A stretch of DNA of 64,000 bases from NCBI GenBank assembly GCA_031216445.1, contig CM062214.1, forward strand, positions 14,848,001 to 14,912,000. Direction: 5' to 3'. Shown here in pieces: positions 26,701 to 36,137 of this stretch; position 1 is the first letter of the stretch; the number at the start of each line of letters is the position of its first letter. Source of the DNA: Lateolabrax maculatus. Lineage: Eukaryota; Chordata; Actinopteri; Acropomatiformes; Lateolabracidae. A program made the position numbers and the translations under genes. A model generated the notes under the pieces. The model made no database searches. It saw only the letters and a program-made list of their open reading frames with translations, and was not told where the DNA came from.

Positions 26701-28642
26701 CAGGCTGCCTGTCTGTCTGTCACTCTCTGTGGAGTTGGGAGAGAAGAGACAGAGGATTGGCTTGACTGACAGATGGCGTACAAAGGAAGCGTTATAAATA
26801 AACTGCTGTGTCTCGAGGACTGACACAGGTTTAGAGGTGCTTATTCCTCCGCCGACCGTGACCAGGAGCAGACATCAAAACAGCCAGACAAACAGCACTA
26901 ACACGGCAGCTTTGCCACGGGACGCTGGGGAGAGAGCAGGAGGGATGGATGGAGGACGAAAGAATGGCATCACCTATGAAGGGAGGGGGAAGAAAGCTTA
27001 CAGATAAGACTGACAGGCAGACTAAATGAGAAAAGAGAGTCTGGGGTAAGGTAAAAAGGAATAAGACAGAAAAAGAGATAGGGAGGGAAGTAGGGAAGGA
27101 ACAAGGGAGCACTGAGGCAATGCCGGAGTGGGACAGCGTGCGTCAGCAGAAGACGAGGATTCTCTTTGAAATTCCCCATCTTCATTTCTGCTACAAATCA
27201 AAGGACTGGAAGCATTTCTGCCTGAAAGGGGGGGGAGACAGAAAGAAGGGAAGAGAGAGGAAGAGTGTGAGTGAGATAGAGAGGGAAGGAGCGAGAGAGA
27301 GAGGAAGTAGTCAAGGCGATTGCAGTCGCAGCCTCCGGTTGGCACTGATGATAACCACTCCCTTATAGGATGCATACAGAGAGGGACGGACTAGATATGC
27401 AGATTCACACATAGAAAGTTTAAAAATGCCATAGAGTAAGTTGGAGAGTAGAGGAGAGGAGAGGAGGAGTGAATCCCGTTGTGACTTCCCTACAGTACAT
27501 CTCTATGTCTGATCATTCTTCTCCCTTACATTCTCCTCTCCCGCTCTCCCTCTCTTCTTTTCACCACTGATGTATGTCCATGAGGCGCATGTCTTTACTC
27601 TGCAGCAGGGAAATAGTAACAGCATGTACAAGGATGTCGAGTTCTTTACAGCTCGGTGTCAGTGACGACAGTGACAGCATGGCAAACAGCTGTATAGGTA
27701 GAAAAACAAAAAAAAACGCACTCAAAGAATCTGTGCTGATAAGACAATGAGGATGTTGAAGCTGGCAGTACAGTTATACTGGGAGCGGGCAGCGTTTTTT
27801 GTTGAGGTTGGAAAGCCCTGATTGACGCACTCACACTGCTGTACATATACGTCTTTCCATCTACAGTATATAAGGAAGGAGCTGAGGTGAGTTGAGGTTG
27901 AATGTGGGGTATAAATACTGCAGCATCACCAGCCGCAGTGCTCTCAGTCTGAACTGTAGCAGATGGAAAACCAACACTGTTTAGCGCTCTCTATCGCTCT
28001 CCCATCTCCTTCTCTTACACAGACATGCATGTTCATTATGCACTCTTTACACTGCACCAACATTTGATCTCACTTAAATCTTCATGCTTCCCAATAGACT
28101 GAAAACGTTACATTTATAACACAACCGACTGTGATAAGGCTGTTTTTGTTACGTGTTACGGCCAGCGTATGTGGTGCACAGAGGCAGTATGTTGTGTTTT
28201 CATATGCTGCTCTCTCCATCTAGCCTCATCTCGCTAGTTGCTATGGTAATGAAGCCGACACTATTGCCAATTGTTGAAGTGATCTGGTAGATCATGGGAA
28301 CTGCTCCCTAACAACTAGTAACAGACACAGGGGCACATTTCTGCATTTTTATGAGGCCTTGCCGTACTTGGGAGGACAAGACACATGCGTACATACGAGC
28401 AAGAGACACATACGCAGACATGTGCAAAACAGTCAGCTTTTCAAAAAAAGCGGTGGCTTGAAATGCTTGTTTTTTTACCAGCATGAAATTGCAGACACCC
28501 CCAACCCACACACTTCTCAAAGCCATCATTCAACTCCCACCCACCTCCCCGATCTGCAGCAAACATATCAGTATATACACACATGCACGCAGTCTTCTGT
28601 TCAAATAGTGGTGATAGATGTGATATTCCCCCTTCTTTGCGC

Positions 28643-28696
<54 letters not shown>

Positions 28697-29933
28697 TATG
28701 TCTGTGTTAGCAGAGGCGGTGTGCCTTCAGGGCCATATTGAGCAGAGAGCTTACTGCAATGTTTAGATGCTAGAGAACAACCTTCACTCCTCTCCCTCAT
28801 TTTCTCTTCACACACTTCCTCTGTCTCTCTGTCTCTGTCTCTGTCACTCTCAGCCTCCCTCTGTCTTTTCCGTCTCTCTGTCTCTTACTCTCCATCACTC
28901 TATCTCTCTGTATCTCTCTCTGCTTCGATTCTCTTTCTCACCCCAAAAGTGTCCTACTCTCTACATTCAAAAACAGCACATCCCACTCAGACTTCACAAG
29001 GTTGCTCTCCTGCCTCCACCGCCTCTCTGCGCCGGTCTGTTCCTCCACTCCTTCACTTTTCTCATCCCTCCATCCATCTTTCACCTTTTCTTTATTGATT
29101 CTTCCGTCTAAAGGCTTTCCTCCATCCACCTGTATCTCTGCTGCCGTCACATCAGTTTCTTGCTTTTCTCTTTTGCTATCTCCTCTCTTTTTTCTTGTAT
29201 TCTTCTCCCTCTTCTCCCTTGTCACTTCCCTCCTTTCTTTGCCCTTATCTTGTCTCTCGGCTCATCCTCCCTCCCAGCTTTTGGCCTGCCGTTTCTCTCT
29301 TTTGTCTTCTCTATCTCACCACTTTTCTTTCAGTCAAGCCTCAGCTCTCTACTGCTGCACCTCTCTTCCTATACGTTTTTCTCCCTTGTTCTAGTGTTAC
29401 TTCTTTCCACCCTATCTGTCCTCTGGTCCCCTGTGGCCTGTTGGTCCGTGGCCCAGGCAGTCCCTCCATCCCCGGGGACCGAATCTGCGGGGAGAATAAA
29501 TATAGCGGATGTGATTTGTCTGTGTGTGTGCGTTTGTGACATGTGAGTGCATCCCTGTGTCCATATCTGTATATGCTCAGGGATGTGTGTGTATGTGTGT
29601 GTGTGTGTGTCTCTCTCTCTCTGGGGCACAGATGTGTAAGGTCATCAACCCTCTAAAGGAAGAAAAAGAGGGACAAGAAAGGTTGATCACACCATTAGCA
29701 TGCAGAGCCATGGTATCTTTATATTTTACCTGGAACAGATGTGCATTTGTGCATGGACCTATATGCAGTGCTTAGTCAAGCTTAAATCACGATTAAATAG
29801 GGGATTCAGGTGAATTGTAGTTTAGAAATACAATTCTCTATTCCCTAGCCAACAACTAATCAACAGCCAGCTTTCAAATTTTTAGTCACACACTCACACA
29901 AAGAAAAGATTTACCCCCTTTCTATGAGTCTGT

Positions 29934-30004
<71 letters not shown>

Positions 30005-33000
30005 CTTTTAGACTACTTATTCCTACTTATTCCTCCCAAGCCCCTTTGCCTCCTCTCTCTCTCCTTGCCTTTAATACCCACAATCCCCCTTGGGCTTCGC
30101 TTTAGCCCGACATGGCCGAGAACATAATTAATTTCACAGCTTCTGAATGAAAAGCCTGTTTTCACCATGCTTCTAATTAAGCTAGAATAATAAGGTGTTT
30201 CTCGAGTTAGCAGGAATGCTAAAGTGTCTCACAAAAATTAAAGATTTGGTTAGGCTGCATTATAACAAGTTTGTCTCACCTACTGTAACTTTATTTGCTT
30301 CTTTTTTGTTTCATATTCTTTGGCCCCAGCTGTTTGATTAACTGCATTCACAAAAATGAAGAGCCAATCTTAGTTGAGATTGTAATAAATTCTCTCAGAT
30401 AAACAGCAGAAAGTTCACAGCTGCTCTGTGCAAAGGGCACTTTGTTTGTTGATATGTCAATTTTTCAATTGCCTAACTCTATGATACAATATATCCAGTG
30501 CGCCTCAGCTACACAAGATGAATGATTCGGGGAGAATGTCGCTGAGAAGGTATGGTCCACCTTTGGACGCTCGCGACACCCCGCAAGTATGGAAAGTCAC
30601 TCAGGCCTATGAGTAGTGCTGAGGGCCGACCCTGCTGTGGGTCTTAGCTGGACTGGACTGGGCCAGCGGGAAGTAGTGTATGGATGAGGTCAAACAGAAT
30701 CATCAATCATCACTGTTGTAGGGCTTAAGTTGTGTTACAGTATGTGTGAAGATACTGCAGGAAAGCCCAATAGCTGCTGTTAGGAAGCAGTCACTACATT
30801 CAATTCTTCAAATGATCGAATTGGTTCAGTTCACGGTTCATCAAAGTTACATCAAACGGAAACATGCTGTAGAATAGTAGCTGAGGGACAAACTTCTTTT
30901 TAGCTGCTCTACCACCCACTTCTCTATTGTGCATTTGCTGATATTCAAATGCTTTTAAGCCATACTCTTGGCATGGCTCTATGGATGGCAATGTCAGTCA
31001 GTCAGTCCACCACTGAAATATTTTAACACCTATTGGATGCATTTTCATGAAATTCTGTTCAGAAATTCATGGATCCCAGAGAATGAATTTGGCTGACTTT
31101 GGTGATCCTCTGACTTTTCTTGAAGAGCCACCAGCAATGTTTAACTTATATCCCCAGTGGCACCAAATGTTGCACAGACATATATAGCTCTCAGAGGATA
31201 AAGTTAAGCATGACTTTGGTGATCTTCTGACTTTAGAAGCCAACTAGCGCCAACTATTGGAAGAATTGCCTTGGAATTTGGTATTGAATTTTAATTGTTA
31301 TCATTTTAAATGTGTCCAATTCTTTCGTTTATGACCAAACACCTGCAACTATTGACATACATCAGCCCCAGCTGTACTTTGTGATTAGTCTAAACAAAGA
31401 TGGTGAACATGTGTACCTGCTAAATAGAATTGTCATTGCAGTCGTGTTAGCATTCAGCCCAGGACAGTGTTGAGGGGAGAGAGCGGCATCCATCAGTCAA
31501 GGACCTGGGCTGCCTGCCTCAGCTCTCTGCGGTCACCAGAGGAGTCTTGGTGGCCTTCGCCAGCTCTAACTTGCACTCTCATACACTTTCTTGATAAGCT
31601 GCTCTGTCACGTCAGCAAGGTCGCTGGTGTTGGTTCTATGGAGGAATCACCAGTCCTGAGTCTATTGCTCTCTGTATGTGATCTGTTAGAGCAAAGTCAA
31701 GGACAATACAGCGCCCTGAAATGGGTCTGTAGGCTAATGCCGTTATCTCTTTAGTCTGTATTACACGTAATTACCACATACAGCTAATTAGGCTTCAGCA
31801 CACATCTAAGGTCTTAATAAGGTGCAGTTATGATAATTAGCTACTGGCATAGTGTTTCTGTGAGTGTGTATGGGTGTCTAAGAGGAGGAGGCCCGGCTTG
31901 TCTTATTGCTCAGTGTTATTAGCAGACTTTATTATCTGTCAACTTGCAGTATAATGGATTCATATCGCTTCTTCATCTGAAGATATTATCAGCCCCTTCT
32001 TATTGAAATCACATTCATTTAGCTGTCACCCAAACATTTAGAAGAAAATCCAAAGAAGACTTGACACACAGAATTTCCTGTGACAGAAAGAAAGAGGGGG
32101 GAGGGGAGAAAGATAGAAGGTTGTGCTGTCTCTGTGATTTATGGATTTCATAAACCCTAACCCCCTCTGCTGCCATCTGACACGCCATTCTTCTCTGAAC
32201 ACACTGAGCTTTCACAACAATAGCACAGCATTAGCCCGTGTCAGTGTTGCAAGCACGTACGCACACACTCATGCACACACACACACACGCCACTAACAGC
32301 AGGGTCAGAGCTTTGGTTCTGTCAGCACAGCCTCCCACAGCGCTCAGAGCAATACCTTAACCATCACACTGTAAAGTAAAACCTAATGGAGCTTCCACAG
32401 GCGTGTGTGTGCACGCATCATCACACACGCACACATACACACTTTTCAGCCCAACAGCTTATTCACAAACTGTGTTTTGATTCATTCCACTGATCCCAAG
32501 CTGTACGTTTGGAAAAAGAATTTGGCCTTTGATTTTTTTTCCGTTACCCAATGACACAGAGATATGAGGAAGGCAGCACAGTATCATCAATGCTGCTGTG
32601 CACTGAAGACCAAGAGCCTTGTTATACGTTTTAGAGTGATGCTTCATAAACCCAGGGTACACCGCACTATCCACAGCCACATCATCATTTGACAGGGGAG
32701 GCAGCAGCGTGTAACATTCAGCCCTGTACAGTGTGTCAGCAACACAGAGTTGATTGCTCTGCTGTAAGGACAGAAGTGGCACTGTAGGAGTGACATACAC
32801 TTTGTCTGTTTCAAAATGACCAAGTGTCAGCACTGTCAGGTCCAACACTGGCTGCCACGCATCAAGAAGTTACTTTTTTTTCCCCATTCCATAGCCGCTT
32901 TTCTCCTTGGGTTGTTTTTAATGGTTTCAGCATCCTGCCAATTTTACAATGTCTTCTGTTCCCACATCCTCCGGGTAGATGGTAATCCTTTCATAACAAC

Positions 33001-34132
33001 TTGTATACAAACCAATTTGGCAGTTTCAGCAGTGTACCTCCTTCACATAAGAGACCCAGAGGCTTATTCTATCAGTGTGTGGGTAGCTATACCACTGTCC
33101 AGGGATTCAGTCCTCTGCCTTCATGCCTATATGACTTTATAGGCAGTTTGTTAATGATGCGTTTGGTAATAAACTTTGTCAGATCAGACTTTAGAGCAGC
33201 ATTTTTGTCCCTGTGTGACCTTAGGGAAGGATGGGAGGCCATTGATACACACAGACATCACTAAGCATACCAGGCGTTTTTAGCCTCTTAACAAATACTT
33301 TTGTATCTGGCTGGTCTTCAGTAATGAAAACACTGTTGTAATGCCCTTCACTGTCTGTTCTGGACTCCTAAGGCTTAACTGACCATGGCTTATTGTCTCT
33401 GTCCTCACTGCTGCTTTTTAGAGGCATCAATGAGACATCAATGGGATGATTGTTTGTGATTGTTTAGCTTTAATCTCCTTTTTCCACTCGTCTTATCACT
33501 TTCTTTTCCCCTCTTTGTCTCCTCTCACCCCCTCCAGCCCCTTTCTCTCCTCCAGGCATTGAGACAATAGTGAAGTTTGATTCCCAGGGGGACGGCGTGG
33601 GCCGATACAACATCTTCAGCTACCAGCGCTCTGCCGATCGCTACGGTTACGTGCCTGTAGGTGAATGGGCAGAGAGTCTGAGTGTGAGCAGCGAACTGAT
33701 TCACTGGCCCAGAGAAGTAGTGCCCACCTCTCAGTGCAGCGACCCCTGTGAACGTAATGAGATGAAGAAAATGCAGGCAGGTAGGGGACAATGCTCTTTT
33801 TTGTCATAGCGACATACCATACCAAGCAGCAGTGCCTTTTCAAAGATCCCAGACTGTCACACTCTGCTGTTCATATTCCTGTCTCCCAGGTGAGTACTGC
33901 TGCTGGATCTGTACAGCCTGTGAGCCTCATGAATTCCTGGCTGATGAGTTCACCTGCTCGCCCTGTGCGCCTGGCCAGTGGCCCACTGATGACCTGTCGT
34001 CGTGTTACGATCTTCCTGAGGACTATATTATGTGGGAAGATGCCTGGGCCATTGGTCCAATTACCATCGCCTGTGTAGGGTGAGTGATAAAGGGCTGTCA
34101 ACACGATGTCAGTTTCTGACTGGTCCTGAGAG

Positions 34133-34177
<45 letters not shown>

Positions 34178-36095
34178 GGGATGGGGGAAGGGAATTGACC
34201 ATTTGTTAAACCCCTCCCCCAAACAATGATTGTCCACTTATAGCTTAAAAAGCATAACAGCACCTTTGTCAAGTTTTGGATTTTTCCAGATGCTGAAGTA
34301 GTGTGTGTGAGGCTCTAAGAGCATTTAAAGAGCTTGGAGGGCGAACATTTCTCTAGACTTTCCAAAACCATAAACCCAAAAGTGGGATTAACTGTTTTGT
34401 ACTTTCATGACCAAGAATATAGGTTATGACAATTTTTGAGTAGAAAACCCTAACCAGGGAGAGGAATGACAAATTAGCCTAGGATAAAAATCCTATATGC
34501 AACACATCATGTTATTTTATTTATTTTTTTGCATTGTCCCTGACAAATGAACTTTTACTTTATTTCAAAGGAGCACATTATTGACATACAACATTAGTTT
34601 GTGGCTTCACAGATTACTTAAAAAAAAAAAAAAAGCTTGTTCACAACTAGCACATCCACCTTATAGTATTTCCACACTATGTTAAAGCCATTTCTGGATG
34701 CGAGTTTAGAATAACTTTAGCAGCTGTGTTCTGTTTTTCAATGGATTTGGGGACGTTCACTGTACACTGCCAACCCCAGCCAATGTTACCCAGGATTTCT
34801 CCACACTGCAATGCAAGAACAATGCTGCTTCTTTATTTACACATTGTGTACATGGATTATCAACCAGGCCTATACTGATATTAGAAGATTTTCAAATAAT
34901 TCTGAAGCCCAGCCCTACTTGTGTAATAACATATAAGTACTTATCGAAACTGTGACTTAATCAAAAATGGCTGGTTTGTTTGGCTGCATAACTTTCCCCC
35001 TGTCCACAGGTTCATGTGCACCGGTCTGGTGTTCTGGGTGTTTATCAGACACAACCACACACCGCTGGTAAAAGCTTCAGGCAGAGAGCTATGTTACATC
35101 CTTCTCTCTGGAGTCTTCATGTCCTACGCCATGACTTTCCTCTTCTTGGCCAAACCCTCTCCTGCCATCTGTGCCCTGCGGCGCCTCGGCCTGGGCACGT
35201 CATTTGCTGTCTGCTACTCCGCCCTCCTTACCAAAACCAACAGAATCGCCAGGATTTTCAGTGGCGTGAAGGATGGAGCGGGTGCTGCAAGGCCACGCTT
35301 CATTAGCCCGTCCTCTCAGGTGAGTGATTGAAGCATCATGTCCATCCATCTGCATCAGTCAGATGGGTGGACGGACAGACACAGTGGATCTTGATGACCT
35401 TACCTACCCCCCCCCCCCCCCCCCCCCCCCCCCCCGCCCCCCATTCTTTTTTAGGTGTTCATCTGTCTGAGTTTAATCTCAGTCCAGTTAGTGATGGTGT
35501 CGGTGTGGCTGCTGCTGGAAGTTCCCGGGACACGGCGCTTCACGTTGCCAGAGCGACGACAGACTGTCATCCTTAAGTGTAACGTACGCGACTCCAGCAT
35601 GCTGCTGTCACTGGGATATGACGTGCTCCTGGTCATCCTGTGTACTGTGTAAGTGTGTCATAGCTGGTTTGGTTTGCCATTAAAGTCAGGTATAAAAGAT
35701 CCCATCTAAAGTGCTTCATGTCCTCCACCCCGGGCATTTCGTTCACTGTGCTTTGGTGCCGTGTTGTCATGCACACCCAGAAACAACCTTGCTACATTTC
35801 ACTGATTTGACAAATCAGTTTTTCTTTCAATTTCAAAAGTTTTGTTTTCATAGCAAAAAGCATTTCAGTAGAATAGGTTTCAGTTTTTTTCCATGTAGTG
35901 TCTCTCTAATCAGAAATATGGTTCTCTCCCTCTAGGTATGCCTTCAAGACCAGGAAGTGCCCTGAGAACTTCAATGAGGCCAAGTTTATTGGATTCACCA
36001 TGTACACCACCTGTATAATTTGGCTGGCTTTTCTTCCCATTTTCTATGTTACATCCAGTGATTACAGGGTATCTTTTGGAACACACACACCCACA

Positions 36096-36137
<42 letters not shown>

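Larger units (their letters stand above)
26288..33537 (+). other. grm3: grm3 intron after coding exon 4 (7.25 kb)
   Basis: The largest intron inside the grm3 coding region, with no coding exon found. It carries purine-rich blocks (about 26335-26410, 26925-27115, 27225-27310), a pyrimidine-rich block of about 640 bases (28788-29430), two long microsatellites (28645 and 29938) and a teleost interspersed repeat (30958-31460). Confidence 0.8.

Noticed and set aside
28767..29546. Several overlapping reading frames of 114-130 codons on the + strand
   Set aside because: They are Ser/Leu/Phe-rich translations of a polypyrimidine block inside a grm3 intron; no domain, no splice logic, and several frames are open at once for compositional reasons.
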